DNA of 64,000 bases, taken from assembly GCA_963725175.1 (NCBI GenBank), contig CAVRXH010000006.1:3658001-3722000 (forward strand), in the 5' to 3' direction. The notes under the pieces were generated by a model, which saw only the letters and a list, made by a program, of their open reading frames with translations, searched no databases and was not told where the DNA came from. A program made the position numbers and the translations under genes. This DNA comes from DASUBV01 sp963725175 (lineage in GTDB: Bacteria; Actinomycetota; Actinomycetes; Streptosporangiales; Streptosporangiaceae). This document shows, piece by piece, positions 25,622-33,785 of this stretch (the first letter of the stretch is position 1; the number at the start of each line of letters is the position of its first letter).

Positions 25622-26194
25622 TCACGCGGCCCCGCTCTCGGTGAGAATCCCCGTGATCAGGCGGAAGGTCGGGCAGGGCCACCGGGACATGCAGCTATGG
25701 CAGCGCAGCGCCGGGTTGGCCGGGTCGCTGCTGATCCCGCCGGCATCCAGCGGCCGGTGCAGTCCGGCCAGCCGGGAGACCAGCTCGGCAAAGGCCAGCA
25801 GGTCTTCCCGCGCCTGGCCGAGGAACTTCAGGTCACGGGCGTCGAACCGGGCCGTTACCGGGACAAAGCCCTCGGCGTTCAGCAACTGGGCGTAGTGCTC
25901 GCTGCTCTCCAGCCAGGACCGCGCGCCGGTGGCGCGGGCGCGCACCTCCGCCAGGAAGCCGGCCACCGCGGCGATCCGGGGATCCTGCACGGGCTCGTCC
26001 CGGCCAGCCGCGGAATCCCGCCAGGGCCCAGGACCCGCGGCCTGGCCCGCGAGCGGCTCAGGGGCCGGACGCGGAGCCGGGGTTCTCGCCATCCGCTCAT
26101 TGACCGCGGTGAGCAGGCTGACCGGCACGGTGACCGCCGTCGCCGCCACGGGCGGCAGGTCCCGCTCGGGGGCCTGGTCTTGCTGCCTGTGCAT
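25622..26194 (-). CDS. Uncharacterised protein with C-terminal CxxC...WPCPT motif
   Basis: A 190-residue soluble protein. The N-terminal 80 residues are Ala/Pro-rich. The C-terminal half has an amphipathic helix region (DARDLKFLGQAREDLLAFAE, SRLAGLHRP) and ends with RCHSCMSRWPCPTFRLITG. The three-cysteine CHSC-x5-PC motif recurs at the C-terminus of many actinomycete hypothetical proteins and may bind metal; I cannot assign a function. ATG at 26194 is preferred over 26278. Confidence 0.65.
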   Translation of the reverse strand: MHRQQDQAPERDLPPVAATAVTVPVSLLTAVNERMARTPAPRPAPEPLAGQAAGPGPWRDSAAGRDEPVQDPRIAAVAGFLAEVRARATGARSWLESSEHYAQLLNAEGFVPVTARFDARDLKFLGQAREDLLAFAELVSRLAGLHRPLDAGGISSDPANPALRCHSCMSRWPCPTFRLITGILTESGAA

Positions 26195-26350
26195 CGGAAA
26201 GGCTCCGGCCTGAGTGGGCCACGAACAGGTGTCCGTGTGTGGCTTCTGGCCTCCAGAGTCGCGCAGAAACAAGCTCACTGCACGTGAAATACAGATGTAC
26301 CTGGGGTGACCGCCTAGGCGACTTCGAGCGAGAGCCGGTAAAGTGCGCTC

Positions 26351-26689
26351 GTGGAGCTAAAGGTAACGACTCAGTCGCAAGGCGATCACGCGGTTATGTC
26401 GGTCGCCGGAGAGATCGACCTGTATACCGCGCCAAAGCTCCATTCCGCCCTGACCAGCGCGCTGACCGAGGATCACCCACTGCGCCTGGTGGTGGACATG
26501 GCCGGCGTGGAGTTCTGCGACTCGACGGGGATGAACGTCCTGCTCGCCGCGCACCGCCGGGCCAGGGAGTTCGGCGGTGACCTGCAGCTCGCCGGCCCGC
26601 GCCCGGCGGTCAGGAAGGTACTCCAGGTCACCGGGCTTGAGACCGTCTTCACCGTGGTGGACGGCCCGGCGGCCGTCCCCGGCCAGTAG
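26351..26689 (+). CDS. STAS-domain anti-sigma factor antagonist
   Basis: A 112-residue single STAS domain: VMSVAGEIDLYTAPKLHSAL, LVVDMAGVEFCDSTGMNVLL, and GLETVFTVVDG. The Ser in CDSTG is the usual phosphorylation site of RsbV/SpoIIAA proteins. These release sigma factors from RsbW-type kinases. An RsbW-like ATPase lies at 23.4 kb, not adjacent. GTG start at 26351. Confidence 0.9.
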   Translation: MELKVTTQSQGDHAVMSVAGEIDLYTAPKLHSALTSALTEDHPLRLVVDMAGVEFCDSTGMNVLLAAHRRAREFGGDLQLAGPRPAVRKVLQVTGLETVFTVVDGPAAVPGQ

Positions 26690-26726
26690 CCGTCCGGGCC
26701 GCCTGCGCCGCACTAGGATCGCAGCC

Positions 26727-27554
26727 ATGCCTGGTGACCTCGCCGTTGTCATTCCCGCCATGAACGAGGCGGACCGGATCGGTGCCACCGTCGCGGCGGC
26801 GGCAGGGCTGCCGGGCGTGGACCTGGTCGTCGTGGTAGACGACGGCTCTGCCGACCAGACGGCGGCCGTCGCCGCGAGTGCCGGCGCCAGGGTTGTCCGG
26901 CATTCCCGCAACAGGGGCAAGGCGGCGGCGCTGCGCACCGGAGCCGCGGCGGTCAAGCTGCTCGAATCCGGCACCGTCCCGCCCCGCTCGCTGCCGTCCC
27001 GCCAGGACGCTGGGATACCCGGTGCCGGGGTAGCCGGCCCGGTGCCCGCCGGCTCGCACCCCCGCCACCTGCTGTTCCTCGATGCCGACCTGGGCGAGAG
27101 CGCCGCCGCCGCCGGGCCGCTGGCCGAGCCGGTCAGGCAGGGCGCCGCCGACATGACTATCGCCGTGTTCACCGACCGGGTGCGCAAGGGCGGGTTCGGC
27201 ATCGTCACCACGACCTCGGGCGCGGGCATCGAGCGCGCCACCGGCTGGCGGCCCGCTCAGCCGCTCAACGGCCAGCGCTGCCTGACCAGGGCGGCGTTCC
27301 AGGCCGCGCTGCCGCTGGCGCACGGCTGGGGCATCGAGACCGGCCTGACCATCGACCTGATGCGCCGCGGCATGCGGATCACCGAGGTGGAGGTGCCGCT
27401 GGCGCACCGGGCCACCGGCACCGACTGGCGCTCCCAGTGGCACCGGGCGCGGCAGCTCACCGACGTGGCCTGCGCCCTGGTCATCAGGGAGCCAGGCACC
27501 ATCCGGGCGCGGCGCGACCGGGCGCGGCAGGCCGCCGGTCACGCCAGCGGGTGA
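26727..27554 (+). CDS. Family 2 glycosyltransferase
   Basis: A 275-residue GT-A enzyme: LAVVIPAMNEADRIG, then VVVDDGSADQTAA, and a metal-binding LFLDADLGES. No membrane segment is evident. It resembles the dolichol-phosphate/glucosyl-3-phosphoglycerate branch of GT2; the sugar is uncertain. Its TGA overlaps the GTG of a lipid-linked mannosyltransferase-like gene, so this gene may make the polyprenyl-phospho-sugar donor used by that enzyme. Confidence 0.85.
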   Translation: MPGDLAVVIPAMNEADRIGATVAAAAGLPGVDLVVVVDDGSADQTAAVAASAGARVVRHSRNRGKAAALRTGAAAVKLLESGTVPPRSLPSRQDAGIPGAGVAGPVPAGSHPRHLLFLDADLGESAAAAGPLAEPVRQGAADMTIAVFTDRVRKGGFGIVTTTSGAGIERATGWRPAQPLNGQRCLTRAAFQAALPLAHGWGIETGLTIDLMRRGMRITEVEVPLAHRATGTDWRSQWHRARQLTDVACALVIREPGTIRARRDRARQAAGHASG

Positions 27555-29260
27555 GCCGCATTCCCTGGCGCGGCGGCTCCCGGCGCGGCGGCTGGCGGCG
27601 CGTTGGCCCAGCGGGCCTGGCGGCCAGCGGGCTCAGCGCCGCGCTGACCTTTACCGTCGCGGTGCTCGGACCGTCGCTGATGGAGCCGTCGCTGCCTGGC
27701 CGGCCAGGCCAGCCGCCTTGGTCGGCCGCCGCGCATCCCTCGCCCTACCTGGTGGTCGCCCTGACCGGCGCGGCGATCCTTTCCGGCACGGCGGGCCTGT
27801 GGCTGACCATGGGGGCGGTGCGGCGCGGCTGGCGCATCCCGCCCGGCGTGCTGCTCGGGGCCGGCATCCTGGTCGCCGTGGCGCTGGCCCTGGTGCCGCC
27901 GTTCGGCTCCTCTGATCACCTCAGCTACGCGGCCTACGGCCGGATGGCCGTCACCGGCCACAACCCCTACGCCACCACGCCGGCCGCGCTGGCCAGGCTC
28001 GGCGATCCGGTCGCCAGGGCGGTGCAGGACTGGCGGAACAGCCCGTCGGTCTACGGCGCGCTCGCCACCGGCGGCCAGGCGCTCGCCTCGCTGATCGGCG
28101 GAACCTCGGTCCGGCTCACCGTCTTCGTGCTCTCCCTCCTGAACGCAGTGTCCTTCGCTATCACCGGCCTGATACTGCACGGCCTCGGGCGTGGCGACCA
28201 GCGGCGCCAGCTCCGGGCCGCTGTGCTCTGGACGGCGAATCCGCTGCTGCTTCAGGTGCTGGTCGCGGGGGCACACGTGGACAGCCAGGCCGTCATGTTC
28301 GGGGTGGCGGGGCTAGCCGTGTTCGGCCGCGCCGTCCGGCAGGTAAGCCCATTCCAGCAGGTAAGCCCATTCCAGCAGGCCAGCACCGCCCGGCGGGCGC
28401 TGCTGGCGGCCGTGGCGGGCGCGCTGACCGGCCTGGGCTTCGCGGTGAAGGCCACCATGGTGCTGGTCGGCGCGGGCCTGGCGATCGGCTGCCTGCTCGG
28501 CGGCTGGCGCGGCGCGGCGGGCCAGGATGCGGCGGGCCAGGATGCGGCGGGCCAGGATGCGGCTGCACCGGGTGAACGGGGCGGCCGACCGGGGACGGGC
28601 TGGCGGGATCAGGTGATCGCGCTGGCCGGCCTCGCCGCCGGGTTCGCGGTGCTGGCCGGGGCCTCCCTGGCGGTGTGGGGAGTCTCGTCGCTGCGGCCGG
28701 CGCTGAGTGCCGGGAGTTACGTGTCGATCGGGTCGCCCTGGCGGGCGGTGCGTTCCGCGCTGCATCTCGGGGCCGGGCTCAGCGAGGCCGCCGCCGAGGA
28801 TGTCGTGAAGGCCGGCGCGGTGGTCCTGGCCGCGGTCCTGCTCGCGCTGCTGCTCGCCGCCATCGCGCGGCAGGCGCGGCGGGCGGCCGTCGAGCCGGGC
28901 AGCCCGGTGCGACAGGACGGGCAGGTTGCCTGGTGGCTGGTCGCGAGCGCCGTCGCGGCGGTCGCGCTGGCCTGGCTGTTCGCCTGGCCCTATGTGCTGC
29001 CCTGGTACGACGCGCTCGGCTGGGCCGTGCTAGCCGTGCTGCCGTGGTCCCGGCTGGACTGGCTGCTGCTGGCCAGGACGGCGGCGCTGGCCGTCGGCTA
29101 CCTGCCGGCCAGGGGCACAGTGACCCTGCCGTCCGGCCTTGGCTGGCTGGAGACCGTGATCAGGACAGGGGTGACCCCGGCCATCCTGCTGGCCTGCCTG
29201 GTGGCGCTCATCGTGACGGTCCGGCCCGGCCGGGGCTTGCACTGGCCGGGGCCGTGGTAA
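27551..29260 (+). CDS. Polyprenyl-phosphate-dependent mannosyltransferase-like membrane protein
   Basis: A 569-residue protein with about twelve membrane segments. The first long loop holds FGSSDHLSYAAYGRMAVTGHNPYATTP, with the acidic SSD in the place of the catalytic loop of GT-C enzymes such as MptA/MptB. These extend mannans from polyprenyl-phosphomannose. GTG at 27551 overlaps the GT2 stop. Two loops carry tandem-repeat insertions (VSPFQQ twice; GQDAA three times), probably tolerated in soluble loops. The family call is from motif and topology. Confidence 0.72.
   Translation: MSRIPWRGGSRRGGWRRVGPAGLAASGLSAALTFTVAVLGPSLMEPSLPGRPGQPPWSAAAHPSPYLVVALTGAAILSGTAGLWLTMGAVRRGWRIPPGVLLGAGILVAVALALVPPFGSSDHLSYAAYGRMAVTGHNPYATTPAALARLGDPVARAVQDWRNSPSVYGALATGGQALASLIGGTSVRLTVFVLSLLNAVSFAITGLILHGLGRGDQRRQLRAAVLWTANPLLLQVLVAGAHVDSQAVMFGVAGLAVFGRAVRQVSPFQQVSPFQQASTARRALLAAVAGALTGLGFAVKATMVLVGAGLAIGCLLGGWRGAAGQDAAGQDAAGQDAAAPGERGGRPGTGWRDQVIALAGLAAGFAVLAGASLAVWGVSSLRPALSAGSYVSIGSPWRAVRSALHLGAGLSEAAAEDVVKAGAVVLAAVLLALLLAAIARQARRAAVEPGSPVRQDGQVAWWLVASAVAAVALAWLFAWPYVLPWYDALGWAVLAVLPWSRLDWLLLARTAALAVGYLPARGTVTLPSGLGWLETVIRTGVTPAILLACLVALIVTVRPGRGLHWPGPW
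28340..28375 (+). repeat. Tandem duplication, 2 x 18 bp, in the mannosyltransferase gene
   Basis: CAGGTAAGCCCATTCCAG occurs exactly at 28340-28357 and 28358-28375, encoding QVSPFQ twice. Confidence 0.85.
28514..28558 (+). repeat. Tandem repeat, 3 x 15 bp, in the mannosyltransferase gene
   Basis: GCGGCGGGCCAGGAT is repeated three times without change, encoding three AGQDA units. Confidence 0.88.
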
Positions 29261-29824
29261 CTACAGGTACGGGCCCGAGGCGTGCGGGACCTGCTGGTCC
29301 TCTTCGCCCGTGCCGGGCTGGCCCGTCGGCATCATGCCCGGCGGCAGCGCGCGGCGCATCTGCTCCAGTTGCGCCCTGGCGGCCATCTGCTGGGCGAACA
29401 GGGTGGTCTGGATGCCGTGGAAAAGTCCTTCGAGCCAGCCCACGAGCTGAGCCTGGGCGACCCGCAGCTCGGCCTCGCTGGGCACCTCGTCCTCAGCGAA
29501 TGGCAGCGACAGCCGGTCTAGCTCCGCCACGAGCTCGGGTGCGAGGCCGTCCTCCAGCTCCTTGATCGAGCTCTTGTGGATCTCCCGAAGCCTGGCCCGG
29601 CTCTTCTCGTCGAGCGGTGCGGCGCGTACCTCTTCCAGCAACTGCCTGATCATGCTGCCCACCCGCATGACCTTGGCGGGCTGCTCGACCATCTCGGTAA
29701 CCGGGCGCTCCCGGCTCGACTCGGCGTCGGTCTCTACCGCCACGCCGTCCGGGCCGACCACGACCACCCGGGCGTGCTCCTGCCCCTCTGGCGCGTTCTG
29801 GTCAGGGGTGCTCTGCTCGCTCAT
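29261..29824 (-). CDS. bpa: Bacterial proteasome activator (DUF2587)
   Basis: A 187-residue protein with an acidic N-terminus and a helical core: PAKVMRVGSMIRQLLEEVR, LREIHKSSIKELEDGL, and AQLVGWLEGLFHGIQTTLFAQQM. It ends in SGPYL, close to the GQYL tail by which Bpa docks on the 20S core. Bpa opens the proteasome gate without ATP. Its presence implies that the organism carries a 20S proteasome elsewhere. ATG at 29824. The stop abuts that of the converging mannosyltransferase gene. Confidence 0.92.
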   Translation of the reverse strand: MSEQSTPDQNAPEGQEHARVVVVGPDGVAVETDAESSRERPVTEMVEQPAKVMRVGSMIRQLLEEVRAAPLDEKSRARLREIHKSSIKELEDGLAPELVAELDRLSLPFAEDEVPSEAELRVAQAQLVGWLEGLFHGIQTTLFAQQMAARAQLEQMRRALPPGMMPTGQPGTGEEDQQVPHASGPYL

Positions 29825-29873
29825 GGACCTAGTCTGTCGAGATGGCCGCGCCGCCGCATCCTCGGGGGCCGGA

Positions 29874-30869
29874 TTACCGCGAGTCGGGCCCGCCGGCGGC
29901 CAGCAGGATCTTGCCGGTGTGCTCGCTGGCATCAACCAGCCGGTGCGCCTGCGCTGCCTGGTCCAGCGGCAGCACTCGGTCGATAACCGGCGAAATGCTC
30001 CCGCCGCCGATGAGCGGCCAGACGTGCTCAGCGACCGCCGCCGCGATCTGTGCTTTCTCCTGCACCGGCCGGGCGCGGAGCGAGGCCGAGTAGACGCTTG
30101 CGCGCTTGCGCATCAGCAGGCCCAGGTTCAGCTCGCCGCGGACGCCGCCCTGCATGCCGATAACCACTAGCCGGCCGCCGGTCGCCAGGGCCTGCACGTT
30201 CCTGGCCAGGTACTCGCCCCCGATGATGTCCAGGATGACGTCCGCGCCGTGCCCGCCGTTGTACTCGCCGAGCGCGGCGACGAAGTCCTCGTCCCGGTAG
30301 CCGATCGCCAGCTCGGCGCCCAGTTCCCGGCAGCGCGCCAGCTTGGCGGGCGAGCCCGCCGTGCAGGCCACCCGGGCGCCGAGAGCCACCCCGAACTGGA
30401 TCGCGAACGTGCCGATGCCGCTGGCCCCGCCGTGCACCAGCAGCGTCTCGCCAGGGCGCAGGTTCGCGTGCATCACGACGTTGGCGTAGACGGTGCAGGC
30501 CACCTCGGGGAAGGCGCCGGCCGTCGTCAGGTCCGTGCCCGGCGGCAGCGGCATGACCTGCCCGGCCGGGACCGCGACCCGCTCGGCGTAGCCGCCGCCG
30601 GCCAGCAGGGCGCAGACCTCGTCGCCGAGCCCCCAGGTCGTGACATCCGGGCCGACCGCCGAGACCCGGCCCGAGCATTCCAGGCCCGGATACGGCGCCG
30701 TGCCCTCCGGGGGCGGGTAGAGCCCGGCCCGCTGGAGCAGGTCCGCGCGGTTCACCCCGGCGGTGGCGACGTCGATGACGACCTCGCCGGGACCCGGAAC
30801 CGGGTCGGGTACCTCCTCGACGCGCAGCACGTCGGGTCCGCCTGGCTCGGTGATGACGACGGCGCGCAT
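29874..30869 (-). CDS. NAD(P)H quinone oxidoreductase, zinc-free MDR family
   Basis: A 331-residue protein: MRAVVITEPGGPDVLRVEEVP, GVNRADLLQRAGLYPPP, the nucleotide-binding HGGASGIGTFAIQ, and ILDIIGGEYLARNV. This is the NADPH:quinone reductase (PIG3-like) branch of medium-chain dehydrogenases, lacking zinc ligands. ATG at 30869 follows GGAGGCTC. It lies upstream of bpa on the same strand, a common actinobacterial pairing. A dyad at 30978-31010 sits in its promoter region. Confidence 0.92.
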   Translation of the reverse strand: MRAVVITEPGGPDVLRVEEVPDPVPGPGEVVIDVATAGVNRADLLQRAGLYPPPEGTAPYPGLECSGRVSAVGPDVTTWGLGDEVCALLAGGGYAERVAVPAGQVMPLPPGTDLTTAGAFPEVACTVYANVVMHANLRPGETLLVHGGASGIGTFAIQFGVALGARVACTAGSPAKLARCRELGAELAIGYRDEDFVAALGEYNGGHGADVILDIIGGEYLARNVQALATGGRLVVIGMQGGVRGELNLGLLMRKRASVYSASLRARPVQEKAQIAAAVAEHVWPLIGGGSISPVIDRVLPLDQAAQAHRLVDASEHTGKILLAAGGPDSR

Positions 30870-30977
30870 GAGCCTCCTGCCCCGTTCTTCCGCTGCCGCC
30901 CGGCCGGGCGGCGGGCCGCTCACCACCCTGGCAGCGCGGCGGTCCGGGTGGCAAGCGGGACGGGCCGCCGCACTAGT

Positions 30978-31010
30978 TATATCGTACCACGTATTACGGT
31001 TGACGATATA
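30978..31010. promoter_or_regulatory. TATATCGT...ACGATATA dyad in a divergent promoter
   Basis: TATATCGT (30978-30985) is mirrored by ACGATATA (31003-31010) with a 17-nt spacer. The arms resemble PadR-type operators. The dyad lies between the quinone oxidoreductase and a small membrane protein gene. A padR gene with its own related dyad is 1.4 kb downstream. Confidence 0.45.
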
Positions 31011-31036
31011 CCGGAGTCCGAAATAGCGTTCCGTTC

Positions 31037-31258
31037 ATGGAAATTCAGGAGTTGCGCGTAGCCGATCCGCTTCAAGAGCCGCCGACCCTCCTAGGGCCGG
31101 GCTTGCTGGCCGAGCCGTCCGAGGTGCTGCGGCGGCGGAAGATCGCGGCCATCTGCGCGTTCACGCTGATCCCTGTCTCGGTCCTGCTCGCGATCGGCGC
31201 GGTGATCCTGCTCGCCTCGCTCGGCTCAGGTGCGGCGGGTGGCTGCGGTGGCGGCTGA
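31037..31258 (+). CDS. Small membrane protein
   Basis: A 73-residue product with a polar head (MEIQELRVADPLQEPP) and one long hydrophobic stretch, IAAICAFTLIPVSVLLAIGAVILLA, then a Gly-rich end. No family recognised. It overlaps the start of the next membrane protein gene by up to 29 bases, suggesting an operon. Confidence 0.55.
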   Translation: MEIQELRVADPLQEPPTLLGPGLLAEPSEVLRRRKIAAICAFTLIPVSVLLAIGAVILLASLGSGAAGGCGGG

Positions 31259-32258
31259 CCTGGCGGCGAGCACGGCCGGTGCTGGAGCAGCCGGTGCTGG
31301 AGCAGCCGGTGCTGGAGCAGCCGGTGCTGGGGCGGCCGGGGTGCGGGCGGTCGATGCTGGGGCGGCTGCCTTCCGGCCCGACGCGCGGGCCAGGGTGTGG
31401 CTGGCGGCCACGGCCGTGGTGACCGCCGTGGCCGTCGGCGCTGCGATCGCGCTTGCCCCGCCGGCCGGCGCCTCGCCCAGCCGCGCGCTGGCCTGGCTGC
31501 TGTTCACCGGGTCGTCGGTGCACGTCGCCTCAACGGGCTGGTTCTACACCCAGCGGCAGGTCCGGGCGCACATGCGCGAGCACCGCGTGCGGTACCTGTG
31601 GGTCCCGCTCGGCCTCATCGCCGGCGCCGCCGCGCTGGCCTTCCTGCTCGCCCCGAGCGCCCTGCAGTGGCTGCTGCTGGCCTACTTCGCCTGGCAGTTC
31701 TTCCACTACCAGAAGCAGAACCTGGGCCTGGCCGCGCTGGCGGCGGCCGCCAGCCGGGCCGGGCCGCTGCGCCGGGGGGAGCGGCGCGCGCTGCTGGCCG
31801 CCGGGATCGCCGGCATCGGCGGCCTGCTGGGTCACCCGGGGCTGCTCCAGCTCGCCGTCCGGCCGGCTCTCGGCGTGCTGTTCCCCATCTCGGCGGCCGG
31901 GTTCGCGGTGGCCGCCGGCTACGGCATCGTGGTGTTCGCCCGCCGCCCGGTGCGCCCGCCATCCGGGCTGTGCGTGGCCTACCTCGGGGCGCTGCTGTTC
32001 TCGCTGCCGGTGTTCGTGTTCGGCTCGCCGTATGCGGCGGTGGCGGGCATGACCATCGCGCACGGTCTCCAGTACCTGCTGCTGATGGGCCTGGTCGCGG
32101 GCGGCCAGCCAGGCGAGCGCGGGTACGGGCGGCTGCTGCCGCTGGCCGTGCTGGCCAACATCGCGCTGATCGGCGGCGCGCTGCTGTCGGCCGGCTCGCA
32201 CCTGCACAGCGCCCCGCCGGCGGCCGGCTGGTGTACGGCTGCTACCTGGGCCTGGTGA
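31230..32258 (+). CDS. Polytopic membrane protein with conserved-looking His motifs, frameshifted near its end
   Basis: About nine membrane segments follow a repetitive AGAAGAGAAG head. Notable motifs are SSVHVASTGWFYTQ, AWQFFHYQKQNLGL and IAHGLQYLLLMG. As read, the frame ends WCTAATWAW at 32258. Another frame continues naturally with RLVYGCYLGLVMSHFVVDAG and LWRMREEFP... RLPYLLPRG, reached by restoring one base in the C-run at 32212-32215. That frame stays open to 32536, overlapping padR, so its true end is unclear. Histidines in or near membrane segments hint at metal or heme binding. No family assigned; GTG at 31248 is an alternative start. Confidence 0.65.
   Translation: MRRVAAVAADLAASTAGAGAAGAGAAGAGAAGAGAAGVRAVDAGAAAFRPDARARVWLAATAVVTAVAVGAAIALAPPAGASPSRALAWLLFTGSSVHVASTGWFYTQRQVRAHMREHRVRYLWVPLGLIAGAAALAFLLAPSALQWLLLAYFAWQFFHYQKQNLGLAALAAAASRAGPLRRGERRALLAAGIAGIGGLLGHPGLLQLAVRPALGVLFPISAAGFAVAAGYGIVVFARRPVRPPSGLCVAYLGALLFSLPVFVFGSPYAAVAGMTIAHGLQYLLLMGLVAGGQPGERGYGRLLPLAVLANIALIGGALLSAGSHLHSAPPAAGWCTAATWAW
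31278..31337 (+). repeat. Tandem repeat, 3 x 15 bp plus a degenerate fourth
   Basis: GGTGCTGGAGCAGCC is exact at 31278-31292, 31293-31307 and 31308-31322; the copy at 31323-31337 has two changes. It encodes the GAGAA repeats. Confidence 0.88.
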
Positions 32259-32388
32259 TGTCGCACTTCGTGGTCGATGCCGGGCTCTGGCGGATGCGCG
32301 AGGAGTTCCCGCGTTCCTTCCTGTCTGCCCGGCTGCCTTACCTGCTGCCGCGCGGCAGGACGACGCCACGAAGAATCGGCTGCCGTTC

Positions 32389-32403
32389 TATCGCCCGGCG
32401 ATA
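32389..32403. promoter_or_regulatory. Dyad TATCGC-CCG-GCGATA upstream of padR
   Basis: A perfect 6-bp dyad with a 3-nt spacer, 13 bases before the padR GTG. PadR regulators commonly bind ATA/CGAT-rich dyads in their own promoter. Confidence 0.45.
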
Positions 32404-32415
32404 TACGCTGGGGGC

Positions 32416-32769
32416 GTGGCACCTCCAGATACCGGACCCGGCGGCGCGGCGCTCGGCACGTTCGGGCGCTACGCGGGACCGGCGACGCTCATCCTGTCCA
32501 GCCTGGCCGAGGGGCCCAAGCACGGGTACGCCCTGACCAAGGACATCGAGCAGTTCGCCGGGCTGCGGCTGGCCCCTGGCACGCTCTACGAGGCGCTGAG
32601 CCGGCTCGAAGGCCAGGGGCTGATCAAGGCGCTGGAGAGCCAGGACCGGCGGCGGCCCTACGAGCTGACCGCGGCAGGCGCCGTGGCGCTCCGCGAGCAC
32701 CTGGCCGACCAGCGGCGGGTTGCCGAGGTCGGCCTCGGTCGGCTGGCCCGCACCTGGGGCACCGCGTGA
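32416..32769 (+). CDS. PadR-family transcriptional regulator
   Basis: A 117-residue protein with the PadR winged helix: LILSSLAEGPKHGYALTKDIEQFAGLRLAPGTLYEALSRLEGQGLI in sense, and the wing RRRPYELTAAGAVAL. The short C-terminal part makes it a subfamily 2 (s-PadR) member. GTG at 32416. Its stop overlaps the next gene (GTGA), and the pair is a common actinobacterial arrangement of PadR with a membrane partner. Confidence 0.92.
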   Translation: MAPPDTGPGGAALGTFGRYAGPATLILSSLAEGPKHGYALTKDIEQFAGLRLAPGTLYEALSRLEGQGLIKALESQDRRRPYELTAAGAVALREHLADQRRVAEVGLGRLARTWGTA

Positions 32770-33785
32770 GCGCCGGGTCCGCCCCGGCGGACGCCGGCCC
32801 GGCGGGGCGCGATGAGCGCCGCGCGGCCCTGCTGCTGCGCTGCTACCCGGCGAGCTGGCGGGCCAGGTACGGCGAAGAGTTCACCGAGCTGCTGCTCGAC
32901 GACCTCACCGAGCGGCCCCGGCACTGGCGGCGCACCGCCAACGTGGTCGGCAGCGGCCTGCTGGCCCGGCTGACCAGCATCGGCCTCACCAGGCACCCGC
33001 TGGAGCCCGCCACCCAGATCCAGGTCAGCCTGGCGACCCTGGGCTGCGCGATGACCGCGTTCCTCGTGGTGGGGCTGGCCATGCTCGCCCAGCTCGCGAT
33101 CGGCTGGCAGTGGGCCGGGCCGCGCGGGGCCGCGACCACGCCCGCGACCGTGGTCATGACCGTCACGGCGGGCGGCCTGGCGCTGCTCGTGCTGGTCGGC
33201 GTGCTGCCCGCGCTCTGGTGCGCGGTCGCGGCGCTGGCACGCGGCAACCGGGCGCTGGCCGGCCCGCTCGCCCTGCTGCTGGCGGGCGCGGTGGTCCTGG
33301 TCACCGGGGCGCACCACTTCCAGAACTCCTGGCCCGGCACCGACGGCACCTCGCCGCACCGTGCCCTGGTGCCGGCCGGCCTGGCCGCGTTTAGCTGGGC
33401 ATCCACCTTGTCGGTGTCGTCGTACTGGGCGCACCCGGCCGCGCTGGGCTCCTTCCCCTGGCTTGAGGTCACCTGGATGGCGGTCAGCCCGCTGGCACTC
33501 GCGACGCTCGCCGCCGGGCTGGCGGGCATCGTGCGCCGTCAGCCCGTGCCGCCCCGGCTGCTGGCCTGGCAGGCCAGGCTCGCGATCGTCGCGGCCGTGG
33601 GCATGGCCGGGTTTCTCGGCGGGGCGGGCTGCTGGGTGTTCAGCCAGGCACCGGGACCGGCCGGGCTGTTCCACGCCGGCGCCGTTGACGGCGTGGGGCT
33701 GGCCGTGCTGGGGCTGGCCCTGGCGCTAGCGGCGCGGACCGCCGGCAACGCTCGCCGGGCAGTAGGCGGCCTGGCGGCGTCCTAA
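32766..33785 (+). CDS. PadR-associated membrane protein
   Basis: A 339-residue protein. The cytosolic head has LLLRCYPASWRARYGEEFTELL, a signature of membrane proteins encoded after PadR regulators. Seven or eight membrane segments follow. The function is unknown. GTG at 32766 overlaps the padR stop by one base pair step, indicating coupling. Its stop codon overlaps the stop of the converging protease gene. Confidence 0.8.
   Translation: MSAGSAPADAGPAGRDERRAALLLRCYPASWRARYGEEFTELLLDDLTERPRHWRRTANVVGSGLLARLTSIGLTRHPLEPATQIQVSLATLGCAMTAFLVVGLAMLAQLAIGWQWAGPRGAATTPATVVMTVTAGGLALLVLVGVLPALWCAVAALARGNRALAGPLALLLAGAVVLVTGAHHFQNSWPGTDGTSPHRALVPAGLAAFSWASTLSVSSYWAHPAALGSFPWLEVTWMAVSPLALATLAAGLAGIVRRQPVPPRLLAWQARLAIVAAVGMAGFLGGAGCWVFSQAPGPAGLFHAGAVDGVGLAVLGLALALAARTAGNARRAVGGLAAS

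Noticed and set aside
28514..31337. Tandem 15-bp repeats as a CRISPR array
   Set aside because: There are no spacers, the units are too short, and they encode in-frame peptides. No cas genes are present.
32258..32536. A separate gene in the frame continuing past the polytopic membrane protein
   Set aside because: The start of this frame is clearly the C-terminus of the same membrane protein. The part overlapping padR has no recognisable features.
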